Assembly: GCA_963691705.1 (NCBI GenBank)
Contig: OY829542.1
Location: 22,244,579 to 22,308,578 of the forward strand
DNA length: 64,000 nt
Reading direction: 5' to 3'
Origin: Viola odorata
Lineage: Eukaryota; Streptophyta; Magnoliopsida; Malpighiales; Violaceae
In this document: in pieces, positions 38,691-50,308 of the stretch
How positions within the stretch are numbered: the stretch's first letter is position 1
Layout: each line of letters starts with the position of its first letter
Translations under genes and position numbers: made by a program
Notes under the pieces: model-generated
What the model was told of the DNA's origin: nothing
Seen by the model: the letters and a program-made list of their open reading frames with translations, nothing else
The model's database searches: none

Positions 38691-40122
38691 TGATGATTAG
38701 TCAATGAATGGACTAGAGGGGGGGGGGGGGGGGGGGGGTGAATAGTCCCTTCTAAAAACTTCAAACTTTCTGCACAAATAGAGAAGAAAAGAATAGCAAT
38801 ACACAAAATGTATAGTGGTTCCAATTCACACGAATTGTACTCCACTACCTAAGAGTCCTCCTCTTAGGATTTTCGAATGCAACACCTTGCTATTCACTAG
38901 AGCTTTTCACGGGTTCAGCTCAACAACCTTACAATTGGTTTTCCAGGGCTAACCAACAACCTTACAATAGTTTTCCAAGGCTAAACTATAACCTATTGGT
39001 TTTTCAAGGGCTCAACCACAACCTATCAATAGTTTTCCAAGGCTCACTAACAACCTATGGTTTTTCAGGGCTCAACCACAAACCTAAGTTCTCTTTCAAG
39101 GGATGAGAACACTACCCTTAACCCAAAAGTGTTAGGTACACTTTTCAAACCTTAACAAAGATATTATCTCAAAATGCAACAAACAATTGGTGTACACAAA
39201 AATGAATAATAGTATGATTAAATTCAACACCAATAAATGAACAAATTACCTCAGAAAGAAAGCTTCAAAAGAACTCCCAAAATGACACAAGACAAGATTG
39301 AAATCATTGAGGACAGCTTGTGTAAAGAGTGTTTAGATTTTTGGAGTTTGTAAAATGGAATTTTTATGAATGAGCTTTCTCAAATGTTCTCTTGTTGTTC
39401 TATATGTTCATTCTTACTATCTAACTCATCTAAGATGAGTATATATAGTGTTTGGCAGAGGGAAGGTCGGACAAGAGAGGATGGGAACAAAAATGACCGT
39501 TTTAAGTGGACAAAGTGACTATTGGAACTTGTCTGCTTCTAACCGTGATCACGGTTAGGAGTAACCGTGATTACGGTTAGGACGAGCTCCTCAAGCCTTT
39601 AAAAAAACTAGCCGTTAGACTGACGTGATTCACGTTTAGGTCTAACCGTGATCACGGTTGCTTAACCGTGATCACGTTAAACCCCTTAACGTGATTCACG
39701 TTACTCTCGGATGTAAAAATCGACTTTGATATCCTTAACCGTGATTCACGGTAAGGCTTACCGTGATCACGGTTAGCTGAAATTGCAAACCGTGATTCAC
39801 GTTTGGCCATAACCGTGATTCACGTTTAAGGTCTGATTGAAATCCTTAAAACGTTTTTCAAAACTTGTTTGACACAAAACCTTTTGACCCTTAATCTCTG
39901 AGGTATTTGAACACAAACCAAGTGTTAAAATAATACATACTTACATATAAATTCGATCCTAAATAACACTTGATCTTGAGTTTGCGAGTTCTTGAATTCG
40001 TTGCTTCCATTTAATGTTCGTCGCAAACTACACACATCCACACTTAAAATCCAATTAGCTATCTAATTAATTTACGAGTCTTGACATCATCAAAATAGGT
40101 TCGAATACCCTTTGGGCTAACA
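38691..40122 (-). repeat. Cop-2 5' LTR (1432 bp)
   Basis: Same as the other LTR except that the G run is 21 long (38718-38738) rather than 10, exactly accounting for the 11-bp length difference. The TATA box is at about 39449-39440, and the motif array at 39826-39541 lies just upstream of it, so the array is in U3. Confidence 0.95.
39541..39826. repeat. array of ten AACCGTGATCACGGTT palindromes (5' LTR)
   Basis: Same array as in the 3' LTR, nearly unchanged. One difference (CTTACCGTGATCACGG here, CTTTCCGTGATCACGG at 33828) falls in a motif copy. Being in U3 upstream of the TATA box, it is a candidate set of transcription-factor sites. Confidence 0.9.
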
Positions 40123-40127
40123 AAAGG

Positions 40128-42784
40128 AGGCTCAACCCCCCTATGATGGAAGTTGTCAAGAAAGAAGTCATCAAACTGTTAGATGCAGGAGTTATTTATC
40201 CAATCTCTGATAGTGATTGGGTTTCCCCTGTGCATGTAGTCCCAAAGAAGACCGACATTACAGTAATAGAAAACGAGGATGGCAAGCAAGTACTAACAAC
40301 AGTTCAAAATAGATGGAGGGTCTGCATTGACTACAGACACCTCAACAACGTAACCAGGAAAGATCACTTTCCCCTACCCTTCATTGATCAAATGCTTGAA
40401 AAGATAGTAGGTAAATCTCATTATTATTTCCATGACGGATACTCAGGATTTCACCAAATTCTTATGACACTTGAAGATTAGGATAATACCACTTGTACTT
40501 GTCCTTTTGGGACATTTGCATATAAAAGGATGCCCTTTGGTTTGTGTAATGCCCCTGTAACTTTCCAGAGATACATGGTTAGCATTTTTTTTCCTGATTT
40601 TGTAGAAAAGAGCATAGAGGTCTTTATGGATGATTTCACCGTCCATGGAGATTCTTTTGATCATTGTCTTAAAAATCTATAAGCTATTTTGTAGCGATGC
40701 ATAGAAACTAACTTGGTTTTAAACTTTGAAAAAAGTCACTTCATGGTTGATCATGGCCTTGTTCTTGCCCACGTGATTTCCAAGGAAGGGATTAAGGTAG
40801 ACCCAGCAAAGATAGATGTTATTAAAGATTTGCCTTACCCCTCTTCGGTTAGGGAGGTTCGTTCTTTCCTTGCCCATGTAGGATTTTATAGGCGCTACAT
40901 CAAAGATTTCTCCAAAGCAGCAGAACCTATGTGCAAGTTACTTCAAAAAGATGTGGAGTTTGATTTCAATGACGCCTGCAAAGGAGCCTTTGACAAGCTA
41001 AAAGAGAAGCTCACTACAACCCTTGTGATTCAGCCACCAGACTGAAATTTACCCTTTGAGATCATGTGCGACGCTAGCAACTCAACGGTTGGAGCCGTAC
41101 TTGGCCAAAGACAAGGGAAAGAATCACATGTGATCTACTATGCGTCCAAAATATTAGATGAAGCTCAGAATAATTACACAATAACAGAGAAGGAGATATT
41201 TGCTATAATATTTGCATTAGATAAGTTTAGATCTTATTTGCTAGGAACTAAAGTCATCATTTTTTCTGACCACGCAGCTCTAAGGTATCTCTTGGCCAAG
41301 AAAGAAGCCAAACCAAGACTTATTCGATGGATTTTGTTACTCTAAGAATTCAACCTCGAGATAAAAGAAAAAAAGGGACGAGAGAACCTAGTAGCTGATA
41401 ATCTGAGCAGAATGATAAGCAAAGAGACAACCTGTCGTCGATGAATTCCCTGATGAACACTTATTCCTTGTAAAAGGGATGCTCCCATGGTATCACCATA
41501 TTGCGAACTACCTAGCCAAAGGTAAATACTATGGTGAGCTAAAATCTTTTCAGAAGGCGAAAATCAAAAGAGACTCCAGAAATTATATCTGGGATGAACC
41601 TTACATGTGGAGGATTGGAGAAGATCAACTATTGAGGAGATGTGTACAATCGAGCAAAGTGCCTTCCGTCTTATACCATTGCCATACTTCTCCAAGTGGC
41701 AGACATTTTAGTGGAAAGAAAACTGCCTACAAAGTTTTAGAAATGGGTTTTTATTGGCCCACTTTATTCAGAGACATCAAAAGATTCTGCCAAGAATGTG
41801 AGGAATGCCAGAAAATAGGTAACATTAGTGCTAAAAATCAAATTCCCATGAACCCCATCATATCATGCGAAGTATTTGATCTTTGGGGCATTGACTTTAT
41901 GGGACCTTTTCCAAATTTTGGAGGTAATTCTTACATACTTTTGGCTGTTGATTATGTTTCTAAATGGGCAGAGGCAAAAGCCACTCAAATAGATGATGCT
42001 AAAACTGTTATATCTTTCCTTAAATCTAACATCTTGAGTAGATTTGGAGTTCCACGCGAGATCATTAGTGATCGGGGAACTTAGTTTTGTAATAAGGTCG
42101 TTACAACATTATTCAAGAAATATGGAATTACATACCGAGTATCTACTGCTTACCACCCACAAAAGAATGGCCAAGCAGAAGTTTCAAATAGACAGATTAA
42201 ATCCATTTTGACCAAAACAGTCAACCCCTCGAGGAAGGATTGGAGTCAGAGGTTGGATGAGGCACTTTGGGCCTATAGGACCACCTACAAAGCACCCATT
42301 GGGATGACTCTATTCAGAATGGTGTATGGTAAATCGTGCCATCTACTTGTTGAGTTAGAACATAAGGCGTACTGGGCCATCAGGCGCATCAATACAAACA
42401 TGAAAGCTGCCGAAGAAGAGGAAGTTAGAAATCCAAGAGCTAGAGGAACTGAGAAATCAAGCCTATGAGAATTTGAAAATCTTCAAAGCTAAGACTAAAG
42501 CCTATCACGGCAAAAGAATTACAAAGAATAAATTCTTCATCGGGCAAAAAGTTTTGCTTTATGATTCAAGATTTAGAATCTTTGCTGAAAAATTAAAAAC
42601 TAAATGGAATGGACCTTTTAAAATTACCGAAATCTTTCCTCATGGTGTAGTGAAAATTAAGAACCCAAAGACAGAAGTTGAATTCAAGGTTAACGGGCAG
42701 AGATTAAAACCCTTCTTGGAGGGATTGCAACCTCACATTGTGGAAGTAGAGATGGTGGAAGAAGCTCCACCAGATGAAGAGTAG
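40128..42784 (+). pseudogene. Ath-1 pol: reverse transcriptase, RNase H, integrase (broken)
   Basis: Reverse transcriptase begins with 'VVKKEVIKLLDAG' and 'WRVCIDYRHLNNVTRKDHFP', with the catalytic FMDD at about 40627. RNase H follows from 41064 ('[14 protein letters not shown]'). Integrase runs from about 41479: zinc part ending 'CQECEECQ', then the DDE core with the Asp in 'LWGIDFMG', Asp in 'ISDRGT', Glu in 'NGQAEV'. The C-terminal part to 42784 lacks a chromodomain. In-frame stops at 40479, about 40680, 41043 and 42082 plus frameshifts near 42470 inactivate it. Confidence 0.92.
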
Positions 42785-43126
42785 CAATCCAAGGAGCTAC
42801 TGTGTCTAGCTTAAGATAATAAACAAGGGCGCTACTTGGGAGGCAATCCATGTTTTGAATTTATCTTGATTTCATTTCTTTTATTTTCAATCCTTTTATT
42901 TTTTTTTAAATGTGTGTTTGTAGACATGAGCTTAGGATGCCCGTCTTGACCAAGAACACAACGCTCTTGACCAAGAAGGACGGATTTTGACGCGTGCCTC
43001 GCAGAAAGTGTAAAAGGAGAGGGAGTTAGAGCACAACCCCAACTTCTCCCACAGCTCTCAAAACCCTCAGAACTCTCTCTCTGCAACCCGCCATCTTCTC
43101 CCACTCATAGATCCCGTCCTTTAGCA

Positions 43127-44123
43127 ATGGCACAATCAAATCCCTCGTCTTCCACCTACGATTCCAACACTCTGACCTCTCAAGAGATAACATCCCACGA
43201 TACCTACAAATCCAAAGACGATTCATCTGCCCTAGCTCAGAACCAAGTTGAAGAACAGGAATCCGTACAAGAAGTTGCCTTGACTCCCTCCCTAAATAAT
43301 CAAATGGCCAGAAACCTAGACTGCATCGCGCTCGCAGACCTAACCACTGCTAAAGCCGTCGTCTCCCAATTCTGCAAGCACCGGGTTGAAATGAGCACCG
43401 AAGAAGAAAGGCGTACCAAGAGAAATCGGGATGTTCCATTACCTCCCTTGACCAGGAAAACCCTTATCTTGACCCATCCTTCCAATTGAACTCCCCTTAC
43501 ATCATGACCTACGACCACCAGGACCACAGACGCAACAATCACAGCCGTCAGACCTTCATCCCCTCCCGCTCAATGTCAAAAAAAGAGTAAAACACCAATC
43601 GCGGGTTTATCGCAAGGTCAGCTAGTACCTTCCACTTATTCCAGCTCAGAGAAAGGTATTTTATGCTATAACACAAGTACTACACCCAGGCAAGGAAGGA
43701 TCTTTGGAGGGAACTATGCAGGGACATACCAGTTGGCTCCATTGAAAATAGCCCCTGGACCAGCAGAGCAGAGGAGGATGGCCAAGGAAGCAATTGCCAG
43801 ACAAAGAGAAGCCCTTTCTGAGCATCAGAATGACCAGGATGCTCATCTTGACCAACCTAGAATCCAGGAGTAGATGGCTGCATCTTCCTCTACCCCAGCA
43901 ACTCAACAGACACTGACCTCCATTTTGCAAACCCAATAGCAAACAAACTCCCAACTCATCTCCATTTAGGAAACAACAGAGAAATCATTCCTTCTAAACC
44001 AGAACATTCTTGACTCTTTGCTACTCCTCCACAACAATTTCAATGAGTCGCGTGCCCTAGTACCTCCAATGCCTTCAGGACCAACCCACCAACTCTCCAC
44101 TAACTCAGACTCTGAGTCTGACT
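43127..44123 (+). pseudogene. Ath-1 extra 3' ORF (unknown function)
   Basis: Athila elements often carry an additional frame after pol, sometimes called env-like. Here 43127-43489 encodes 120 aa, Ser/Thr/Gln-rich at the start with a basic 'EERRTKRNRD' tail. After a frameshift a Gln/Ala-rich stretch ('EQRRMAKEAIARQREALSEH', about 43767) continues to a stop near 44121, broken by several stops. I see no signal peptide or membrane anchor, so an envelope role is not supported. Confidence 0.55.
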
Positions 44124-44228
44124 GAGAACCCCCAGGTCATATCTTTCCTTCTTCTTGTTTTCATTTACTTGTATATAAATTTCTCTTTTCTGTGTCAATA
44201 TATGATCATTGTCTCTTCTCACTCACAT

Positions 44229-44276
44229 TGAGGGCAATGTGTCCACTAAGTGTAGGGGGGGGGGGGGGGGGGGGAG
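44229..44276 (+). repeat. Ath-1 conserved 3' block with poly-G tract
   Basis: 'gagggcaatgtgtccactaag' followed by GTAGG and about 20 Gs. Elements Z (475-505) and LY (53385-53415) have the same block with only 4-5 Gs, so the G run expanded here. The remaining 44277-44714 is non-coding 3' sequence homologous to 540-830 in Z. Confidence 0.75.
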
Positions 44277-44714
44277 GAAAATGTGTGATTGATGTTTTTA
44301 ATTCTTGCATGCGTCATATCAATTTTTAGGTCTAATTTTTAATTTTTGCATGATTTTCCTTTTTGATTTTCGTGTGTTTTTAGATAGGTTGCATGTTTCA
44401 TGTTGTCTTCAAGAATCAGGACCCATCTTGTATTTGAACATGTTGTCCATTCACATGGAAGTCAGAATGCTTTATTTTATGGCTCCATATCATATTATTA
44501 GGGCAACTAATTGGGTTAACATTTCCAATACATGTAAGAGTACGACTCCTAGTACTCTTTTAACATCCCTTATGTACATAGATTCATGATTCAAGTGTCT
44601 AGTAATGAAGTCTATAAGAGAACCGTGCATAATTATTTTGCCCTACCTTGTACACCTTTTTGCATAAAATTGCCATGCAAATTTTTTAAAGATGAGCCAT
44701 TAAGAATAAATGCT

Positions 44715-46320
44715 TGATAGCATGTTTCTTGGGCATGATTTTATCCTATTTTCTAGTCTTTTCGGGGGGATGATTCTGCTATTTGACCCTTATTTCTATC
44801 TTTATTGCAGATCAACACCAAAAGGAGAAAAAGAGCGAAAAGATGCATTTTTGAAGTAATTCTTGGGATTTCAAGCTTCAAGGCCTAGAAGATCAGAGTG
44901 TCGTCGAGCCCTCGATGCTAACCAGACCAGTGAGCAGTCTCTCACCCGCGACACCTCTGCATCAATTCTCAATCGAAAGCCAAAGAGAAGAATCTTCGAA
45001 GATCCACACGGGATTCCATGTGTTTCCAGAAGATGTCAGGCTCGCCAGAAATCCCAGAATATTCCCCTAAGAAGGACGTGTGCTGTCGCGCTCCCATTGA
45101 CCCTCTCTTTCCTCTTAGCTGTTTTGTCCCCTAGCGAATTGTAGGACTATTTAAGCTTAGTTTTAGGGTTTTTGTGAGGGGGGTAGACATTAATACATCA
45201 CTCCACTTTCACCTTAATTTTAGGGATTCGCCTTTTGTCATAGGAGTAGCCGCCGGTTTGTAAAAAGGAGAAGATTTTCTCCTTTGAATTATTGAATCAT
45301 CCTTCGGTTTCTTCTAAACCCTTTCCTTTTATCCTCTTTTATTGCATGCTATTTATTATCCACTGTTCATATTTATTTATGTGTAGCTAAATTTTCTTAT
45401 CTTAGCAAAGAGTGTTTCAAGGGTTGTAAGGTTTAGTTAAGACGCCAAAACGTGCTTAATACTTCTTTACTATCATATTCGTTTGCTTGTCGTTTTCTTG
45501 TTATTTTCACTTGGGTATGTTAAGGGCTTGATCAACTTTTAGTATTTCTTTGTGATTATTTTCACCTTAATGGTAATAACTGACGTGAGGCCATTAAGGG
45601 TAGTAGACGCCTAGATCGGAGAGGTTACTATAGTGTGATCTCACCAATCTAGGGCATTCGAACGATTAGGGTTGCGCCGCAAGCTTGACAAACTGAGACG
45701 TCGTGCCCTAGATATGTTTTACCTCCACTTCATGGGCGTTTTGAGTATTGCATCCCCGCATTCATGCCTGGGGGGACGACGAAACGTCAAGGCTACCTCA
45801 TAAGTGGAAACGGGGGGTAGCTTCTACCTATGAAGGTAAGTAGGGGGCGTTGCGTGAAAACTAGGCCCCTATAGCATATCTATGGTGTGGAGAAGGAAAA
45901 TCCTTATGCCGATGATTGACTGACCCTGGAAATAACCTGAGAACACTCCTTGCTAAGATCTTTTTCTATCTGAATCTCTATTTATCCTTTACTGCCTCTT
46001 AGTGTTTTCGTGACCTTGTCATTATTTTAATATCTTGCCTCCGACTGTGTTTTACTTTCGTGCCCTTGATAATTGTTTTAATTATTTGTCTTGTGAGCTT
46101 CCACATCTGCATTGATTAATTCTATTAATCAACATAAACCCCCCCAGTGTTACTTTTATATTTGGCTGCATTTACCCTTGGCTGCATTTACCCTCTATCA
46201 TACATTGAAACTGCAATATTATTCCTTCAATCTCTTTGGTTCGACCCTGTCTTGCCCTTTACACATTTTATTTGTGCATTCATGCATCAGTCAAATATTA
46301 TTATATTTGAGTGACGATCA
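44715..46320 (+). repeat. Ath-2 5' LTR (1606 bp)
   Basis: Starts TGATAGCATG, ends GACGATCA, directly before the primer-binding site. It is homologous along its length to the LY LTRs (for example 'tatttgacccttattt', 'gtcgtcgagccctcga', 'aaccagaccagtgagcag', 'cgtgcccttgat'). A TATA-like CTATTTAAG lies at about 45147. The flank before it (ATGCT) is the likely target duplication; its partner is outside the window. Confidence 0.88.
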
Positions 46321-46322
46321 AA

Positions 46323-46342
46323 TTTTGGTGCCGTTGCCGGGG
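46323..46342 (+). other. Ath-2 primer-binding site
   Basis: TTTTGGTGCCGTTGCCGGGG, close to TGGCGCCGTTGCCGGGGA, the tRNA-Asp-complementary site known from Athila elements. Confidence 0.85.
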
Positions 46343-46597
46343 ATTGAACGGTACTAATTTTTCTTTTCACTTGTATGACTAGGAGATCTGCACCAGATTT
46401 ACTCCTTCTAGATCTCTAATTGACCAGAACAGAAAGATGACTTCAGAGGCAAGCCAGAGGATCTTCTACCCAGCATAGCGGAATCCCTCATCCTACCCTT
46501 GACAGACATCTTGTCAACCTGGTCGAACCTGAACATCAGTTTCACCAAGACCTAGCTTACTTTCATCAAGGTCTCGAAAACCCACTGGCTGCTTATT

Positions 46598-47550
46598 TTG
46601 ATATTCCAGCCATGGAAAACCATGATAATCATGTGCATCATGAAAATTCACCACCTCTTCCAAACCAGTAGACCATTGACCATCTCAATGCAGCCCACGA
46701 TATGTCCAGCAGCTGCATTGCCTGGCCAGCTGTCCCTCATGATTGGACTCTTAAGTCTGCCGTTATGCACCATCTCTCGACTTTTCGTGGAATTGCAAAA
46801 GAAAATGCACTTCGTCACCTTCAACAACTTCATTCTATTTGCGAGGCCATGAAACCGCCCAATGCCAGCATCGAACAAGCTAAGCTACGCGCCTTCTTGT
46901 GGTCTCTTAAGGATGGTGTCCTCGATTGGTATTACGATCTTCCGCCAAGATCCATTCATTCTTGGACAGAGATGTCTAAGATCTTCACTGAAAAATATTA
47001 TCCAGCATCAATAACCAATACCACACGTAAGCAACTCGTGTCTATTGTCTAGAGAAAGGAAGAAGATCTTGCCCAGTACTATGAAAGATTTTTGAAAATG
47101 CAATCTATGTGTCCTTCACACAACCTTAGCGAGCACGCTCTTATTCAGTACTTTTGCGAAGGCCTTAAAGCTCATGACAGGGACTTGCTTAACGCTGCCG
47201 CTAATGGTTCCCTCACTGCCCTCACACCAGCCGCTGCCAAAGCAACAATCGAACTCATGGCCAAGAATGCCACATCTGAGGTTGGCAACAGTGGAGGCCA
47301 AGACGTCCAAGTGGCAGCATTACAAAATCAACTCACCGCCCTTACAGGGCTGTTCCAGAATTTTATAACAGGACAACCTCCACCAGTCAATGCCTGCCAA
47401 ATTTGTAACTTTGTGGATCATGCCACAGATGCCTGCCCTCATATTCTAGATGAGATCCAAGTAAATATCGCTGGCTAGTATATCCAGGCCCCGTATGGTC
47501 AGAACTACAACCAGGGCTGGAAACAACAGAATCCAGGTTGGGTTCCTAAC
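46598..47550 (+). pseudogene. Ath-2 gag, N-terminal part
   Basis: The Retrotrans_gag domain is clear from about 46740: 'HHLSTFRGIAKENALRHL', 'LRAFLWSLKDGVLDWYYDLP', 'SWTEMSKIFTEKYYP', and after a TAG (47050) in the same frame 'LAQYYERFLKMQSMCPSHN'. A short zinc-knuckle-like 'CQICNFVDHATDACP' lies near 47395. A second TAG is at 47476. The frame continues to the LX1 insertion at 47550 and resumes at 58831 in phase. Confidence 0.85.
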
Positions 47551-48631
47551 TGATACGAGCCAGCTGGCCTACCTTCGAGGCCCCTAGAGAAGCCTGGCCT
47601 TAGTCGCTAGGCTCCTATTGGCGCCTAAGGCCGAGAGGGTTATTCATGAGGCGAAGGCCCTTCGGGATCCAAGCAAGTCATCGTCTATGCCTCGGCCTTC
47701 ACCCTTGCCATCGCTCACTCGCGCCCGTGCCCTCGCACATCCGCCCCCGTCCTGCCCTCGAAGGCCCGAGCCACATCTTGCCCTCGACGGCCTGAGCCGT
47801 GTCTTGCCCTCGTGGGTCCATGCTTCATCTTGCCCTAGCAGGCCCGATCCACGTCTTGCCCTCGAGTACGGCATCTAGGCCTCGCCATTCTTGCGCCCGT
47901 GCACCCGTGCCCAGCCTTGCCAGATGATACGAATGTCAAGGCCTAGACTGATACGAGCGTCAAGGCCTCGACTGATATGAGCGTCAAGGCCTAGACTGAT
48001 ACGAGTGTCAAGGCCTAGAATGATACGAGCATTAAGGCCTCGACTGATATGAGTGTCAAGGCCTCGAGCGTCAAGGCCTAGACTGATAGGAGCGTCAAGG
48101 CCTCGACTGATATGAGCGTTAAGGTCTCGAGCGTCAAGACCCTTTGTCCAAGGGTGCTATGGGTCATTTTACCCTTGTATATATTTTCCTTATAAATAGA
48201 AGCACTTAGCTTCATTTTAGGTGGTCTTTGATTTTGCTCATGATTTTCATCATAGGGCTTTTAGACCAACCCTTAGGCCTAGCCTAAGGAACTTGTTAGG
48301 GTTCTTGGCACCGCATGCTACTAGAACTAAAAGCCATTGTGTATCCCTTTCCTTTCTTGTAATCAAGTTACTCAAGCTTGTTCTTGAGCGAGCTCATCAA
48401 TCCAAAGAATGACCCTTAGTAATCCTTCTTGCTAAGTTCGTTTTATTGTTTCCATTAAAACACCTTCAAGCTTCCTCCATTATATTCCATTGCATCTAAA
48501 CTCCCATTTCCCCATCAAATATTCCACATCCATCAATCTCGTTTCAAGGAAACTATCCGTGCAAGGGACTAGATCTGATTGCTTCATCAAGCCCGCACCT
48601 TCAAACTCATTGAGGCGCTTGGGTCGCATCA
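47551..48631 (+). repeat. LX1 5' LTR (1081 bp)
   Basis: Includes a GC-rich first 380 bp with repeated 'cttgccctcga' words, a 24-bp minisatellite (47925-48139), and a TATA box TATAAATAG at about 48191. The 3' LTR is homologous but 77 bp shorter, from one missing GC-rich piece and fewer minisatellite units. Confidence 0.92.
47925..48139 (+). repeat. 24-bp minisatellite in the LX1 5' LTR
   Basis: About nine units of TGATACGAGCGTCAAGGCCT plus AGAC or CGAC, with some units shortened. The unit starts with TGATACGAGC, the same ten bases that start the LTR itself. A matching array with fewer units is at 58144-58330. Confidence 0.92.
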
Positions 48632-49935
48632 TGTGGTAGCGGAGCTCCAGCTGTTCTCTAGGTTGGTTTTCCTTGTTCATCTTACCATTCCTCCATTAAA
48701 ATCGTATCCCTAATATCATCTTTGTTTCATTTGTGTTGGACAGAAAGTTTCTGTCCAGGGGTCATTTTTTTGAGTCTGTGCTGTTCTGCGTTTTGTGTCA
48801 GTTGTCTCATCCATAAAAATCTTAAACTTTGTGTGCTTAAACTTCTATCTGTGTAGAGAAACTTTGTTTTTTGAGTCGGCTGCTAACTCTATGTATTTTA
48901 CATACTTTTGGGCTTCTAAACAAAAGTGTGTAGAATCTGCTCGAGAAAAATAGTCTTGCGTCTTGCGTCTGTTTTGAGTGTCTTCCACTTGGAATATCAT
49001 TTTCATTCCTTCTACAAAGTTGTATATCGGAGTTTTTTGAGTCTGTCTGTTGATTTTCAGAATTTTAGGTACACATTTTCTATGTGTTGAAGTCAGAAGG
49101 CGAAAGTCTACTTGGTGTTCTTTGTGTTCATCTTGTATCCATTTTGCTTTTTGGTGTTTGATCTTGTGTGACCCAAAAATTCTGAAAATTTGGTGTTTGT
49201 GTGGGTTAATCTTCATATTCTCTGTGTTAATTTTTGGCTTATTTTTGGATCTTCCTATGGTGGCCATGAGAGCCATGTGGACTTGCTTGTTGCTTAGCTA
49301 AGAGCCAAATTTTGTGCATCCACTCCTAGCCGGCCACATCACCTCATTTGTGAGCCTAGTATTTTTCATGCATTGTGATCCAAGAATTTCAGCTTGCTAA
49401 CTACTGTTTCCCTCACATAGCCGGCCCTAGGTATCCATCCTTACACTTGCCACATACTTGCCACATCACATGCCACCTCATCACTTGTGCCACCTCATCC
49501 ATGTTTTGGCATTTAGTGAAATTATTTTATCAAGTCTCCAACTACTTTTCATACACTTGAGTACTTAAAAATACTTGTCACACACATACACAAGTTTTCT
49601 TTGAGCACTCTTCACTCATTAAAAAAAAAAAAACAAAAAAACGAAAGGGATCAAAAGGAAAGATCAAATCCCTTCTTCAAAAAAAAAGAAAGAAAAGAAA
49701 GACGAATGAGTCAAAAGCAAGAGTCTCCTTGTGTATGTATGCATTGTTGAAGTGTAGTAGTTCATTTTTGGTGTGCATTTGTTTGAGTTTCGGTTTTCCT
49801 TTTGTTGTTCCAACTTTCAGTTTTTCCTTTGAGTCTTTTTAATTTTCGTTTCTCTTTTCCTTGAGTCTCTTCTTGCGTAGCTTGTTTTGTGCCTCCCTTT
49901 CTTTGTGTTTGTTTTCTTTTCATAGACACCTTGCT
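48632..49935 (+). other. LX1 primer-binding site and leader
   Basis: TGTGGTAGCGGAGCTCCAGC directly follows the LTR. The leader of about 1.3 kb has no ORF of note and is homologous in blocks to the LX2 leader (61829-63614), for instance 'gccatgagagccatgtgg', 'ctcctagccggccacatca' and A-rich runs (49621-49690). Confidence 0.75.
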
Positions 49936-50308
49936 ATGTCTATATATTATTGGAATGATAGTGTGACCTATCCGCACGGCCGTAGCCATGATTGCTACAC
50001 CGAGGTTGCACCTTCCCCGGCCTAAGGCCGAAGTGCCTCCTTCTACCATAGCCGTGGCCTAGGTTCCTCGCCCACACCTAGCCGTGGACACGGCCCCACT
50101 ACATATGTCCGTGAGCCCTCTCGGCCATCTTATGTGCAGTCCCCTTGCACCGCATCCCTCCACGGCGCCGACCTTTATTATGATCCGCTCACAAAAACAT
50201 CATGGGGACTTGATTATGATGAGCCATCTCGGCATGGCAGCCAAGACCATGACTTCTCAGACCGTGGCATCCATCATCACCCGTATGTGGCCCCGACCTC
50301 TAGTGCAC

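Larger units (their letters stand above)
32776..40122 (-). mobile_element. young copia-type LTR element Cop-2 lacking pol
   Basis: Both LTRs begin TGTTAGCCC and end with ATCATCA on the minus strand. The target duplication is AAAGG (32771-32775, 40123-40127). The length is 7347 bp. On the minus strand the order is 5' LTR (40122-38691), primer-binding site, gag (38630-36957), four palindrome motifs (36581-36492), a second ORF (36189-34912), a polypurine tract at about 34212-34199, and 3' LTR (34196-32776). No protease, integrase, reverse transcriptase or RNase H motif is present. LTRs differ by about eight substitutions by eye plus a poly-G length change, so insertion is recent. It must be mobilised in trans. 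Confidence 0.92.
32485..44714 (+). mobile_element. Athila-like element Ath-1, 5'-truncated, split by Cop-2
   Basis: Recognisable sequence begins in the pol linker just upstream of reverse transcriptase (32485). It is interrupted by Cop-2 and resumes at 40128. At the junction the peptide 'KTIRQPQRR' before and 'LNPPMMEVVKKEV' after are continuous, as in the intact stretch of Ath-2 at 60495-60570. Gag, protease and 5' LTR are missing. Downstream come the GCGCTACTTGGGAGGCAATC block (42830), an extra 3' frame, a G tract, and untranslated sequence. Ath-2 is inserted at 44714/44715, so its own 3' LTR is not seen. Confidence 0.85.

Noticed and set aside
43127..44123. Envelope protein in Ath-1
   Set aside because: Position fits an env-like frame, but no signal peptide or membrane segment is visible; left as unknown.
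47618..47878. GC-rich Pro/Arg/Leu/Ala frames in LX1 LTRs
   Set aside because: They read through repeated 'cttgccctcga' words inside an LTR on both strands; not a gene.
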